Positions 8,224-17,593 of a stretch of DNA of 64,000 nucleotides are shown in pieces. Position 1 is the stretch's first letter. Every line of letters begins with the position of its first letter. Origin of the DNA: Shewanella metallivivens (GTDB taxonomy: Bacteria > Pseudomonadota > Gammaproteobacteria > Enterobacterales > Shewanellaceae); the NCBI RefSeq assembly GCF_028750675.1, contig NZ_JAQQPZ010000015.1, forward strand, positions 107,767 through 171,766. The letters run 5' to 3'. Below the pieces are notes generated by a model. The model was not told the DNA's origin. It ran no database searches and saw only the letters and a program-made list of their open reading frames with translations. Position numbers and translations under genes: made by a program.

Positions 8224-9030
8224 TTAATGAAAAATAGCATTGAGTTTTTCAGCTAAACGGATGCCAGCTTGTTGCAATCTTTTTTCAACAATAGGTTTAT
8301 TTACAAATACATAGTTGAAGCGTAAATCATCTTCTCCCTGATAGTTTTGCTCCAAAATATAAGTTTTTTTACGTAAAAACTTAGACTCTTCTGCCCACTC
8401 ATAATAACTTTGCCCTGACCATTGCTGGCGCTCAGCTTGACTGATGCGGCTCAAAAACTCACTGTATTCGGTGTAGCTTAATTGCTGTTGCTCGATGATT
8501 TTGCTGTCCCATACGCTGTGTAAATTGGTTTCTTGGCCAAACCATTTTACGTTAATTGTGTTACCACCTTTATCGTGGCGATGGCCCACATGTAAAGGCT
8601 GGTGGATATCACCCACAAAATGCACATAAAAGGCCAGCGCTTGCCATTTATCTTTTTGGCTAGCTTTAGGATTTTTCAAAACATTTTCAAATCGTTGTAG
8701 ACTTTCAATGATATCGCCATCTGGATTGCGTGTTACTGACTGCCATGTTTCATCATCTTCAATTGAAATGTAATGCCAGGGCGCTGCGTGATGCCAGTTT
8801 TTATCTGAGCGAATTTCATCTGCCCATGTAGACATTTGCGCTAAGCTTTCCCCATTTGTTAGCTGATTAATCTGTTGCTTCGCGTTATCGCTCAAGTGTT
8901 GTTGAGCCAAGTCGCCAACGATACGATGCCCCAGCTGCCCAAAGGCAAAAGCCGGTGAGTTGATGCTTAACGAAAGTAATAACCCGCTCGCTATCATCAT
9001 GCTTTTATTGACCCAAACTGACTTTCTCAT
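8224..9030 (-). CDS. secreted S1/P1-type nuclease
   Basis: A zinc-dependent nuclease of the S1/P1 (phospholipase C-like) fold, exported to the periplasm or outside. The frame can be opened at a GTG at 9102, but the ATG at 9030 gives a standard signal peptide ending SPAFA and is preceded by GAGTGGA. The mature protein would start FGQLGHRIVGDLA. Family members usually begin with Trp as a zinc ligand, so Phe here is a departure. Other ligands are visible in STWADEIRSD, HYISIE, YVHFVGDIHQPLHVG and the distal DKGGNTINV and NLHSVWDS. It shares the upstream terminator with the cytochrome and stands alone. It may help recover phosphate or nucleosides from external nucleic acid. Confidence 0.9.
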   Translation of the reverse strand: MRKSVWVNKSMMIASGLLLSLSINSPAFAFGQLGHRIVGDLAQQHLSDNAKQQINQLTNGESLAQMSTWADEIRSDKNWHHAAPWHYISIEDDETWQSVTRNPDGDIIESLQRFENVLKNPKASQKDKWQALAFYVHFVGDIHQPLHVGHRHDKGGNTINVKWFGQETNLHSVWDSKIIEQQQLSYTEYSEFLSRISQAERQQWSGQSYYEWAEESKFLRKKTYILEQNYQGEDDLRFNYVFVNKPIVEKRLQQAGIRLAEKLNAIFH

Positions 9031-9281
9031 TTTTTCCACTCTTTTTAGTGCGTTATTTGGCTGCAAACAAACCTTGCAATTTTTGACGGGAATATACAGC
9101 ACCTTTATGACAGTTTTGTGTAACCACTAGGTTTCCTAATTGTTGTTTTTTGTACAAATTTTGACATTAAAATGCAACATAATCTCCCTACACTTCGCCC
9201 TGCAGTTTTTGCTGCATTTCAATACAAGGCCCAGCGGATTGGGTTAAACATTAAAATATAAGAAGTTTTCAGGGGTTTGAA

Positions 9282-12200
9282 ATGTTACTAAGTCATAAAA
9301 TGAGTCGCTTGGCGCTAGCGACGTGTTTTGCTATGGGTGTTGCATTGCCTGCATCTGCAGCTAACACAGCATCAGACATACGTGGACAAATTATGGGGCC
9401 AGCAGGAAGTGCTGCTTCTGATGCTAAAATTACTATTATTCACCAACCAACAGGGACGGTTACCGAAGTGCCTGTTACGGCAGATGGTCAGTTTTCTGCA
9501 CGCGGTTTACGTGTTGGTGGTCCTTATATTATTAAAGTCGATTCTGATCAGTTTGCCGACACTGTTGAAGAAGATGTTTACTTGCAACTAGGCGAGACAT
9601 TCCGTTTTAACCGCACTTTACAAAATGCAAACGAAATGGAGCGCATTGGCGTGGTAGGGAGTGCGGGTTATTACCGTTCAGCGGGGGCCAATAGTGAATT
9701 TGGCGAGCAAGATATTGCCAATTCACCTGGCCTTAACCGAGATTTAAAAGACGTATTGCGTCAAAACCCAATGGCTGTAGTTGGTACAGATGGTGTATCA
9801 ATGAGCGTGGCAGGTTTAAATCCTCGTTTCAATACTTTTGTGGTTGATGGCATATCGCAAAACGATGATTTTGGCCTTAACTCAAACGGTTACCCAACAC
9901 AACGTTCACCTATTTCAATTGATGCTGTTGAGAGTGTGGCGTTAAATGTATCGCCATACAGTGCGCGCAATGGTGGTTTTACGGGCGCGCAAATTAATGC
10001 GGTCACTAAGTCTGGTACTAACGAACTATCAGGTTCAGTATTTTGGGAAACCACTAACGACAGTATGGCGGGTGATGGTAAAAACCAACAAACTGGTGAA
10101 ACGTTAAAGCAAGATTTTGAAGAAACTACGTTTGGTGGCACGGTGGGTTTCCCGTTAATTAAAGATACGTTGTTTTTCTTTGGTTCTTATGAAAACTTCG
10201 ATGCACCAAAATCTGCAGAGTGGGGGCCAGCCGATGCAGGGTATGCAAACGACTCGGATATTACTTCAGCGGAATTAACGCAAATTGAACAGATTGCCCA
10301 ATCGGTTTATGGCTTAGATAGCATTGGTGGCTACACTACCACGCCACAAGAAAAAGATGAAAAAATGCTAGCTAAAATTGACTGGAACATTAACGACCAG
10401 CACCGTGCGAGTTTTACTTACCAATCTACAGTCGGTAACTTAACCAATAACATGAGCTCAAGCTCATCGTCTTTAAAATTATCAAGCACTTGGTACGACA
10501 AAGAAGAAACATTAGAAACCTATGCTGCTAACTTATACAGCGATTGGACTGATGATTTCAGCACTGAAATTAAAATAGCTTATAAAGACTCAACCACTAA
10601 ATCGAAAACCATTGATGACTTAGGCATCGGTATGGTGTCGGTTCAAACCTATGATCGTGCTAGCGATTATGTGGTATTTGGTACAGATAAATCACGTCAG
10701 GCAAACGAGCTTGATAACCAAAACCTTGAACTACGTTTTGTGGGTGATTATTACCTAGGCGATCATGAAATTGGCTTTGGTGCTCAGTACAATAGCATTG
10801 AAGTGTTTAACCTGTTTGCCCAAAATGTGGCAGGTAACTGGTCATTTAATACCATTGAAGACTTTGAAAACGGTGATGTAGACCAGTTTTTCTATTCTAA
10901 TGCAATATCTGGTAATCCTGACGATGTTGGTGCAGCTTTTAACATGGACACGTTAGCATTGTTTGCTGAAGATTCATGGGATATCACCGCAGATTTAACC
11001 CTCACATTTGGTTTGCGTTATGAAACCATTAGCATGTCTGATTCGCCTGCAATCAACCAAAATTTTGTTGAGCGCTATGGTTTTGCTAATAACGAAACCT
11101 TAGATGGTCAAGATATTTGGTTACCGCGTATAGGCGTGCAATATGCACTAACTGAAGATATCAGCATACATGGTGGTGTAGGGCGATATAGTGGTGGCTC
11201 TCCGACGGTATGGATTTCAAACAGTTTCTCAAATGATGGTAACAGCTTACTCAGCTACAACGATGGCTGGAATTCTGCTTGGGGCACACCTGACTTTGCG
11301 AGTGTACCTTCTGCTGCGCAAGACGGTTTAGTCGGTGGCGACGGTAACGTGAATGCTATTGACCCTCATTTTAAATTACCGTCAGACTGGCGAGCTAGTA
11401 TTGGTGTCGATAGCACTTGGGATTTTGGTGCATTGGGTGATGATTGGTTTGTAGGGGCAGAGTTTTTATACATTCAAAAAGAAAACGATTTAGCCTGGGT
11501 TGATTTGGCTCGTCGTCAAGTGACGACAGATGCCACTGGCCGTGTTGTGTATGAAACATGGGACTCATTGGCAAATGGTGGCACCGGTGGTAATACTGAC
11601 CGTTATGACATTATGCTAACCAATGCTGACGATGATGGTACCAGCAAAACCTTGAGTTTATCGCTGGCAAAAAACTGGGACATGGGTTTAAGCATGCGCG
11701 CAGGATATGCTTATAACGCTGTAAAAGAAGGTAACCAAGGTTCATCTTCTACCGCAACGTCAAACTATCAGTACACGCCGGTTCAGTATGATCGTAATAG
11801 CACCACAATGGGCACAGGCTATTATGAGACGCCGCATCGCTTTACGTTTAGCTTAGGTTATGATGTTGAAATCGTATCGGGTTATAACTCAAGCTTTAAC
11901 TTATTCTATGAGGCGCGTGAAGGTAATCCGATGACTTGGGTGTTAGGCTCATATAAAGATGGTAACTTAGGCGACCAATCAAGTTTTGCTAATGCGTCAT
12001 ACTACTTACCGTATATTCCAACAGGTGCCGACGACCCGAATGTTGAGTACGGTGACGGGCTAACTTACGAACAATTTAAAGCGGCTGTCGATGAGATTGG
12101 TCTAGGTCAATATGCAGGGGGGATTGCACCTAAAGGCACTGATAACCAACCTTGGGTGCATCAGCTTGATTTCCGCTTTACTCAAGAACTACCAGGCTTT

Positions 12201-12455
12201 ACCGACGATCATAAAGGCCTTTTATACTTTGATGTGAGCAACGTGCTTAATTTACTTAATGATGATTGGGGCGTGGTTGAATACCAAAGCTATGGTACAT
12301 CAACACTTGTTGACCATGATTACAATGCCAGCACTGGGGTTTACACTTACTCTGTGCCCTATGGCCAAGATGGTATCGAAACCGATAACCAGAATAGTTA
12401 TGACATCAACAAGTCGGCTTGGCAGTTAAAAATTGGTGTTAAATACCTGTTCTAA
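9282..12455 (+). CDS. TonB-dependent outer-membrane receptor with N-terminal carboxypeptidase-regulatory-like domain (Oar-like)
   Basis: A 1057-residue outer-membrane protein. The signal peptide ends ALPASAA near residue 27. A CarboxypepD_reg-like beta domain covers about 30-100 (SDIRGQIMGPAGSAASDAKI). A plug domain covers about 130-240, with NPRFNTFVVDGISQNDDFG and a QINAVTKSGTNELSG stretch. A long beta-barrel follows and ends in a terminal Phe (KYLF). This architecture is that of Oar-like TonB-dependent transporters, often tied to peptide or polysaccharide-derived substrates. AGGGG lies 6 nt before the ATG and supports the start. It is monocistronic with a strong terminator. The substrate cannot be predicted. 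Confidence 0.92.
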   Translation: MLLSHKMSRLALATCFAMGVALPASAANTASDIRGQIMGPAGSAASDAKITIIHQPTGTVTEVPVTADGQFSARGLRVGGPYIIKVDSDQFADTVEEDVYLQLGETFRFNRTLQNANEMERIGVVGSAGYYRSAGANSEFGEQDIANSPGLNRDLKDVLRQNPMAVVGTDGVSMSVAGLNPRFNTFVVDGISQNDDFGLNSNGYPTQRSPISIDAVESVALNVSPYSARNGGFTGAQINAVTKSGTNELSGSVFWETTNDSMAGDGKNQQTGETLKQDFEETTFGGTVGFPLIKDTLFFFGSYENFDAPKSAEWGPADAGYANDSDITSAELTQIEQIAQSVYGLDSIGGYTTTPQEKDEKMLAKIDWNINDQHRASFTYQSTVGNLTNNMSSSSSSLKLSSTWYDKEETLETYAANLYSDWTDDFSTEIKIAYKDSTTKSKTIDDLGIGMVSVQTYDRASDYVVFGTDKSRQANELDNQNLELRFVGDYYLGDHEIGFGAQYNSIEVFNLFAQNVAGNWSFNTIEDFENGDVDQFFYSNAISGNPDDVGAAFNMDTLALFAEDSWDITADLTLTFGLRYETISMSDSPAINQNFVERYGFANNETLDGQDIWLPRIGVQYALTEDISIHGGVGRYSGGSPTVWISNSFSNDGNSLLSYNDGWNSAWGTPDFASVPSAAQDGLVGGDGNVNAIDPHFKLPSDWRASIGVDSTWDFGALGDDWFVGAEFLYIQKENDLAWVDLARRQVTTDATGRVVYETWDSLANGGTGGNTDRYDIMLTNADDDGTSKTLSLSLAKNWDMGLSMRAGYAYNAVKEGNQGSSSTATSNYQYTPVQYDRNSTTMGTGYYETPHRFTFSLGYDVEIVSGYNSSFNLFYEAREGNPMTWVLGSYKDGNLGDQSSFANASYYLPYIPTGADDPNVEYGDGLTYEQFKAAVDEIGLGQYAGGIAPKGTDNQPWVHQLDFRFTQELPGFTDDHKGLLYFDVSNVLNLLNDDWGVVEYQSYGTSTLVDHDYNASTGVYTYSVPYGQDGIETDNQNSYDINKSAWQLKIGVKYLF

Positions 12456-12477
12456 TTAGGCTAGCGCTTAACAACAA

Positions 12478-12507
12478 AATACCGAGCAAGTTGCTCGGTA
12501 TTTTTTT
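12478..12507 (+). terminator. intrinsic terminator after the TonB-dependent receptor
   Basis: AATACCGAGCAAGTTGCTCGGTATTTTTTT is a 10-bp stem with a T-run, 23 bp after the stop. Confidence 0.95.
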
Positions 12508-12545
12508 GTCTTGGTAAATTGCTATTAATTCAAGTGATAACCGTC

Positions 12546-12668
12546 TTATTTACCTTTAATAACAGAAGTTGCTGGGGCTTTTTTCGCTTGTTTCACTGCA
12601 CGTTTTTCTTTTAACGTCAGTTGTGGCTGCTTCTTCGACTCTTTGGCGTTATTACGTTCTTTGCTCAT
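12546..12668 (-). CDS. 40-residue highly basic microprotein
   Basis: A short frame from ATG 12668 to TAA 12546. GGAG stands 8 nt upstream of the start. The product begins MSKERNNAKESKKQPQLTLK and continues with Lys/Ala-rich sequence ending SVIKGK; roughly a third of its residues are Lys or Arg. There is no signal or membrane segment. I believe similar short basic proteins are found in related bacteria, but I cannot name a family. The good Shine-Dalgarno sequence and the codon pattern (AAA, AAG, GAA) support a real gene. Binding to nucleic acid or ribosomes is a guess from charge alone. Confidence 0.7.
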   Translation of the reverse strand: MSKERNNAKESKKQPQLTLKEKRAVKQAKKAPATSVIKGK

Positions 12669-12900
12669 ATTATTTACTCCGTGTATGCGCTGGGCTAGGT
12701 TCACTCTGTAAAAATGTTAAACAATTATTTGAATCACAATATCAAGTACAACTCATGCGAATATAGCGTTGAAATTAGCATCCTTTCGTGGCTAGGCTAA
12801 ATTGATACTAGCACCAAGTTGCACAAAAATATCTACCATAGATATAGATTATTTAGTGCTAAACGTAGATTGCAAAAGCATAATGATATTTGCAAAACCT

Positions 12901-13845
12901 TTAGGTTTTAAAATGTGACTTAACATCGATAAAGTCAGGGATCTCTAATACATTTTCACCCCAATTATTAATCAGGGCCGCATAGAGGTACTCGATAAAA
13001 ACAAGATACTTACGTGGCATATATACCCGCTGAGGAAAACTTAACGTCACTTTAGTTTGTGCCATTGGGAAGTCTTCTAATATTGGAGTAAGTTGCTGAC
13101 TGATGATGGCTTCTTGGGCTATGATCACCGGTACAGCAGTGATACCTAAACCTTCTATTGCGGCTTCTCGTGCAAATGTGACGTTATTGACGTTAAGTTG
13201 CGCGGGCGGATCAAGGTCGAGCCATTGTTGGCCATCAAATATTCTCCAACCACCATTGATGTGCGCCGACTGTAACTTTATTGCAGTGTGCTTCATTAAA
13301 TCTTGTGGGACTTTTGGCGTGCCGTGGCGGTTAAGGTAGTCGGGGCTGGCCATCAGTTGTCTGCTGGCAATCACCAATGAGTAACTCTGTAACTTGGGGT
13401 CATCAACCTCAGTTATTTGGAACAGAAAATCCACTCCTTCTTCAATTACATCAACTTTACGGTTAGTCAACTCTGCATCGATAGTGATATTGGGGTAAGC
13501 GGCAAGAAAGCGCGCGAAAATACGCCCAAGAAATAATTGCCCTAACTCGATAGGACAAATGATTTTTAAATTGCCTTTAATGTCTTGCTGGCTAGCACTT
13601 AATAAGTCTTCTGCACTTTGTAAATCTTGTAAAATTTTATTTATTCGATGGTAATAACTCGATCCCGCCTCGGTGAGCTTTAACGCTCGAGTCGTGCGGA
13701 ATAATAGCTGCACACCCACATCTGCTTCTAAGTCAGCAACCTTACGGCTCACCGTTGCTTTGGTTATTCCTAATGCTTTTGCCGCACCGGTAAAACTGCC
13801 TTGCTCCACCACTTGCGAGAATATTTGAACACGATTGAGATCCAT
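12901..13845 (-). CDS. LysR-family transcriptional regulator
   Basis: A 314-residue regulator. The N-terminal helix-turn-helix covers residues 1-60 (DLNRVQIFSQVVEQGSFTGA, then TKATVSRKVADLE), followed by a LysR substrate-binding domain (about 90-290). The gene is divergent from an EmrA/EmrB-type efflux pair with 96 bp between starts, so it most likely controls that pair and itself in response to an exported compound. AGGTG precedes the ATG. It belongs to the AaeR/CrgA-like branch by general appearance, but the ligand is not predictable. Confidence 0.9.
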   Translation of the reverse strand: MDLNRVQIFSQVVEQGSFTGAAKALGITKATVSRKVADLEADVGVQLLFRTTRALKLTEAGSSYYHRINKILQDLQSAEDLLSASQQDIKGNLKIICPIELGQLFLGRIFARFLAAYPNITIDAELTNRKVDVIEEGVDFLFQITEVDDPKLQSYSLVIASRQLMASPDYLNRHGTPKVPQDLMKHTAIKLQSAHINGGWRIFDGQQWLDLDPPAQLNVNNVTFAREAAIEGLGITAVPVIIAQEAIISQQLTPILEDFPMAQTKVTLSFPQRVYMPRKYLVFIEYLYAALINNWGENVLEIPDFIDVKSHFKT

Positions 13846-13859
13846 ATTGTTACACCTGT

Positions 13860-13910
13860 GAAACAGTGGGTTGATTTTTAGCTATCTAATAAACTACAGG
13901 AAACAGTAGT
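13860..13910. promoter_or_regulatory. possible LysR operator in the divergent promoter region
   Basis: The 96-bp divergent gap contains a dyad ACTAC-N8-GTAGT (13893-13910) and a repeated GAAACAGT (about 13860 and 13900). These are candidates for the regulator's binding site. The assignment rests on position only. Confidence 0.35.
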
Positions 13911-13941
13911 AAACTAGAAGGTAATAAATTAGGAGTTAAAC

Positions 13942-15036
13942 ATGTCTATTAATAAACGTTTTATCTTAGTGCCAAGTATTATTCTCGCGGTTGTTATCGC
14001 TGGCGTTTATTGGTGGTTACAAGTGCGGTTTATTGAGTCAACCGATAACGCGTATGTAGAGACCGATATTTCGAGTATTAGCGTCAAAGTGCCTGGATAT
14101 ATTGTGCAATCTGCGGTGAGCGACAATCAGCACGTCAAGCAAGGTGAGGTACTTGCACAGCTTGAAGACAGTCAGTTTGTCGCGCTTGTGGCCCAAAGCC
14201 AAGCTGTGCTTGCTAGCTCTAAAGCCAATTTACAAACGTTAGCGGCGAAAGTGGAACTGCAACAAGCTTTGATTAATCAGGCCAAAGCGGCTGTAGTGGC
14301 ATCACAATCAGATCAGTTAATTGCTAAGCAACAATTAGCGCGATCGCAAAAACTGAAAGTAAGCAATTACAGTTCGCAAAATGATGTTGACCAACTGCAA
14401 GCCAATTTTGATTCGGCATCGGCACATGTTGATGAGGCACAAGCGGCTCTCGTGGCGAAACAGCGTGAACTATCAGTGTTTAACGCCCAGTTGTTGCAGG
14501 CTCAAGCTGACGTAGACCAAGCACAAGCTAGTGTTGAATTAGCCAATATTCAATTAGTCGATACCCGAATTACCGCGCCCTTTTCTGGCATTATTGGTAA
14601 GCGAGGTGCGTTAGTGGGGCAGTATGTGCAACCAGGACAAGCACTGTTTAGTTTGGTTCCTGATTCTCAGGTATGGATAACCGCTAATTTTAAAGAAACT
14701 CAAATTGAGCATATGCAGCCAGGTCAAGCGGTTAAGGTTAAATTAGATGCCTATCCAGATGAAGAATTTAAAGGCTTTATCGACAGTTTAGCGCCTGCTT
14801 CAGGCTCAAAATTTAGTTTATTGCCTGCTGAAAATGCCACCGGTAATTTTACTAAGATTGTGCAGCGGATTCCGGTGCGGATCCGTATTGATAATAAGCT
14901 TACGGCGAATACCCCAATGCGTATTTTACCGGGATTGAGCGCTGTGGTTAAGGTCGATACACAGAGCGCAACTCAAGCTCATGCAACAGCCAAAGCGACC
15001 CTTAATGATAAGATAGCAGTCACTGCAGGACGTTAA
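13942..15036 (+). CDS. EmrA/HlyD-type membrane fusion protein
   Basis: The periplasmic adaptor of a multidrug efflux pump, 364 residues. A single N-terminal membrane helix (about 8-27) is followed by a barrel-sandwich half (TDNAYVETDISSISVKVPGY), a long alpha-helical hairpin rich in Gln/Ala (about 85-200), the second sandwich half (ITAPFSGIIGKRGALVGQYV) and a beta-barrel domain. AGGAG precedes the start. The stop is separated by 1 nt from the transporter start, so the two are translated as a unit. It links the inner-membrane transporter to an outer-membrane channel that is not encoded here. Confidence 0.93.
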   Translation: MSINKRFILVPSIILAVVIAGVYWWLQVRFIESTDNAYVETDISSISVKVPGYIVQSAVSDNQHVKQGEVLAQLEDSQFVALVAQSQAVLASSKANLQTLAAKVELQQALINQAKAAVVASQSDQLIAKQQLARSQKLKVSNYSSQNDVDQLQANFDSASAHVDEAQAALVAKQRELSVFNAQLLQAQADVDQAQASVELANIQLVDTRITAPFSGIIGKRGALVGQYVQPGQALFSLVPDSQVWITANFKETQIEHMQPGQAVKVKLDAYPDEEFKGFIDSLAPASGSKFSLLPAENATGNFTKIVQRIPVRIRIDNKLTANTPMRILPGLSAVVKVDTQSATQAHATAKATLNDKIAVTAGR

Positions 15037-15037
15037 T

Positions 15038-16660
15038 ATGAGTCAGTCAGCTGCAGAGTTAGGGGTGGTTCAAGCGGCTGTAGCCGATGTTAAACCAACG
15101 GGGTATCAGCGTGGCAGTTATCGCTCATGGATTGCTGTAGCGGGTGGGCTTATTGGTGCATTTATGGCGATTTTGGATATTCAAATTACCAATGCATCAA
15201 TGAAGGAAATACAAGGCAGTTTAGGCGCAACGTTAGAAGAAAGCAGTTGGATTGCGACCGCGTATTTGGTGGCCGAAATGATTGCCATTCCGTTGTCGGG
15301 ATGGCTAAGCACGGGTTTATCGACCAGACGCTACTTACTGTGGACTAGCGCTGCGTTTATTGTCGCATCAATATTGTGTTCAATGTCTTGGAACCTTGAG
15401 TCGATGATTGCCTTTCGTGCCTTACAGGGCTTCTTTGGTGGTGCACTTATTCCTCTGGCATTTAGGTTAATCCTTGAGTTTTTACCAGACAATAAACGCG
15501 CCATGGGCATGGCGTTATTTGGTGTTACAGCAACATTTGCCCCTTCTATTGGGCCGACCCTCGGTGGGTGGTTAACTGAGCAGTTTAGTTGGCATTATCT
15601 GTTTTATATTAATGTGCCGCCTGGCATATTAGTGATGTTGATGCTGGCGTATGGTCTAGAGCGAAAACCGATTATTTGGGACAAACTCAAAGACGCGGAT
15701 TACTCTGGCATAATTACGATGGCACTGGGAATGGGCTGTTTAGAGGTAGTGCTCGAAGAGGGTAATCGTAAAGACTGGTTTGGCTCTGATTTAATCCGGA
15801 ATCTGGCCATTATCGCTGTGATTAACATTGGATTATTTATTTGGATCCAATTACGTAAATCCCAACCTTTAGTGAATATTAGGTTGCTGGGTCAACGCGA
15901 TTTTGCTTTGTCTACTGTGGCGTATTTTGTTTTGGGAATGGCATTATTTGGCGCCATTTATTTAATCCCGTTATACCTGTCGCAAATCCACGACTATACC
16001 CCACTCGAAATTGGTGAAGTGATTATGTGGATGGGCTTTCCGCAGTTATTGGTGTTGCCGCTAGTGCCTAAGTTAATGCAGCGTTACGACTCGCGGTATT
16101 TGGCAGGTATTGGTTTTGCTTTGTTCTCAATCAGTTATTATATGAATAGCCATATGACTGCTGATTATGCTGGCGAGCAAATGATTGCTTCACAAATTGT
16201 CAGGGCGCTGGGGCAGCCATTTATTTTAGTGCCAATTGGTATCTTGGCGACTATGCACCTTAAGGTGCATGAAAACGCGTCAGCTTCAACGGTATTAAAT
16301 GTTATGCGCAATTTAGGCGGTGCATTTGGTATTGCCTTGGTGGCGACGTTAAGTGATAACCTAGCTCGACTGCACCTTGCACATATAAAAGAAACATTAC
16401 CCGCGGTGAGTGTGCAAGCCTACCAATACATCAATGACACCAGTTTGTTATTGCAAAGTGCGGGTTCTGATGCGGTGAGTGCCAATACACAAGCCTACGC
16501 TTTGCTTGCCCAAAACATGACCCAGCAAGCGTATATCCAAGCTTATAATGACGTATTTTTCATTATGGCATGTTTTTTATCGATTGCGGTTGTGGCAGTG
16601 TTATCAATTCGAAAACCGGTCGAAAAAAGTGGCTCAGAACAGCCTAATGAAATGCATTAA
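15038..16660 (+). CDS. EmrB/QacA-type drug exporter (MFS, DHA2 family)
   Basis: A 540-residue proton-driven inner-membrane exporter with about 14 predicted membrane segments. The motif LGATLEESSWIATAYLVAEM and the following PLSGWLSTGLSTRR loop are typical of DHA2/EmrB proteins, as is ILDIQITNASMKEI in the first segment. It directly follows the membrane fusion protein and is divergent from the LysR gene. The likely role is export of hydrophobic or aromatic toxicants; no substrate can be named. Confidence 0.93.
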   Translation: MSQSAAELGVVQAAVADVKPTGYQRGSYRSWIAVAGGLIGAFMAILDIQITNASMKEIQGSLGATLEESSWIATAYLVAEMIAIPLSGWLSTGLSTRRYLLWTSAAFIVASILCSMSWNLESMIAFRALQGFFGGALIPLAFRLILEFLPDNKRAMGMALFGVTATFAPSIGPTLGGWLTEQFSWHYLFYINVPPGILVMLMLAYGLERKPIIWDKLKDADYSGIITMALGMGCLEVVLEEGNRKDWFGSDLIRNLAIIAVINIGLFIWIQLRKSQPLVNIRLLGQRDFALSTVAYFVLGMALFGAIYLIPLYLSQIHDYTPLEIGEVIMWMGFPQLLVLPLVPKLMQRYDSRYLAGIGFALFSISYYMNSHMTADYAGEQMIASQIVRALGQPFILVPIGILATMHLKVHENASASTVLNVMRNLGGAFGIALVATLSDNLARLHLAHIKETLPAVSVQAYQYINDTSLLLQSAGSDAVSANTQAYALLAQNMTQQAYIQAYNDVFFIMACFLSIAVVAVLSIRKPVEKSGSEQPNEMH

Positions 16661-16703
16661 TCATGTTAGTATCTTTTGAAAGTACAACAGATTAAGGCAA
16701 GAA

Positions 16704-17180
16704 ATGTCGTTAACATGGTTAGATATCGGCTTTACTGATCTCACGTTAGAGCAACTTTATAATGTATTACAACTGCGGGTAGATGTATTTGTTGTAGAGC
16801 AAAACTGCCCCTATCCTGAGCTAGATGGTAAAGATAAACATGTCCATACTCGGCATTTACTCGGCATCAATGATCAGCAAGAAATTGTGGCTTACAGTCG
16901 CGTTTTAGCACCAAGTATTAGTTATCCACAAGCCAGTATTGGCCGCGTTGCTGTTGCTAAATCTGCGCGAGGCCAGGGCGTAGCAAATCAATTAATGCAG
17001 CGTGCAATAGCCATTGCAAAACAGCACTGGCCAGACGATCATATTCAAATTGGCGCCCAGGATTATTTACGTCAATTTTATGAAAAACTCGGCTTTGCAG
17101 TAAATTCAGAAGTATATTTAGAAGATGGCATACCACATCTTGATATGCTGCTTACTTACCCTGTAATTATTCATAAATAG
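16704..17180 (+). CDS. elaA: GNAT-family N-acetyltransferase, ElaA type
   Basis: A 158-residue cytoplasmic acetyltransferase of the ElaA subgroup. The N-terminus with LTLEQLYNVLQLRVDVFVVE and PYPELDGKD is characteristic, and the acetyl-CoA loop is GRVAVAKSARGQGVANQLM (about 72-90). The C-terminal part QDYLRQFYEKLGF is also typical. It is followed after 8 nt by a YgiN-like monooxygenase gene, suggesting an operon. The substrate of ElaA is not established. Confidence 0.92.
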   Translation: MSLTWLDIGFTDLTLEQLYNVLQLRVDVFVVEQNCPYPELDGKDKHVHTRHLLGINDQQEIVAYSRVLAPSISYPQASIGRVAVAKSARGQGVANQLMQRAIAIAKQHWPDDHIQIGAQDYLRQFYEKLGFAVNSEVYLEDGIPHLDMLLTYPVIIHK

Positions 17181-17188
17181 GAAAATAA

Positions 17189-17506
17189 ATGTCAGATTAT
17201 GCCATTAATACTCAACAAGTTGTTTGTGTCGCTCAATTTGTGGCTAAGCCGGGTCAACGTGATGCGTTAGTTGCAGCTTTAGCCAGTTTAATTCCTGATA
17301 CTCGCCGCGAGTTGGGCTGTATTCGCTACGAGTTAAATGTGAGTGTGGAAGATGAAAACAAAGTCGCCTTTGTGGAAAAGTTTGTCGACCGTGCTGCGTT
17401 TGACAAACATTGCGCTAAAGATGCCATTCAGCATTATTTTCATCATGTGATGCCAGCGCTAGTTGAGTCGCATCATGTAGAAGTGTTTAATCAGGTTATA
17501 GCTTAG
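17189..17506 (+). CDS. antibiotic-biosynthesis-monooxygenase (ABM)-fold protein, YgiN-like
   Basis: A 105-residue single-domain protein with the dimeric ferredoxin-like ABM fold. The order VVCVAQFVAKPGQRDALVAA, then DTRRELGCIRYELN, FVEKFVDRAAFDKH and a C-terminal HHVEVFNQ strand fits the YgiN putative quinol monooxygenase. GGAAAATAA stands before the ATG. It lies 8 nt after elaA and ends at a bidirectional terminator. It may act on quinols or reactive carbonyls; the function is inferred from family only. Confidence 0.85.
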   Translation: MSDYAINTQQVVCVAQFVAKPGQRDALVAALASLIPDTRRELGCIRYELNVSVEDENKVAFVEKFVDRAAFDKHCAKDAIQHYFHHVMPALVESHHVEVFNQVIA

Positions 17507-17525
17507 TTTTTAGAGGCTTAAAATC

Positions 17526-17556
17526 AAAAATGCCAGTCGAGTAGACTGGCATTTTT
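17526..17556. terminator. bidirectional terminator between the ABM gene and the porin
   Basis: AAAAATGCCAGTC-GAGTA-GACTGGCATTTTT has A and T runs on both sides and can serve both convergent genes. A second palindrome, TTTATGGTGTTACACCATAAA (17559-17579), follows directly. Confidence 0.9.
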
Positions 17557-17593
17557 AGTTTATGGTGTTACACCATAAAGTGCATCGACTTGA

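Noticed and set aside
8224..9102. GTG start at 9102 for the S1/P1 nuclease
   Set aside because: It would put 24 residues before a clear signal peptide; the ATG at 9030 is better placed.
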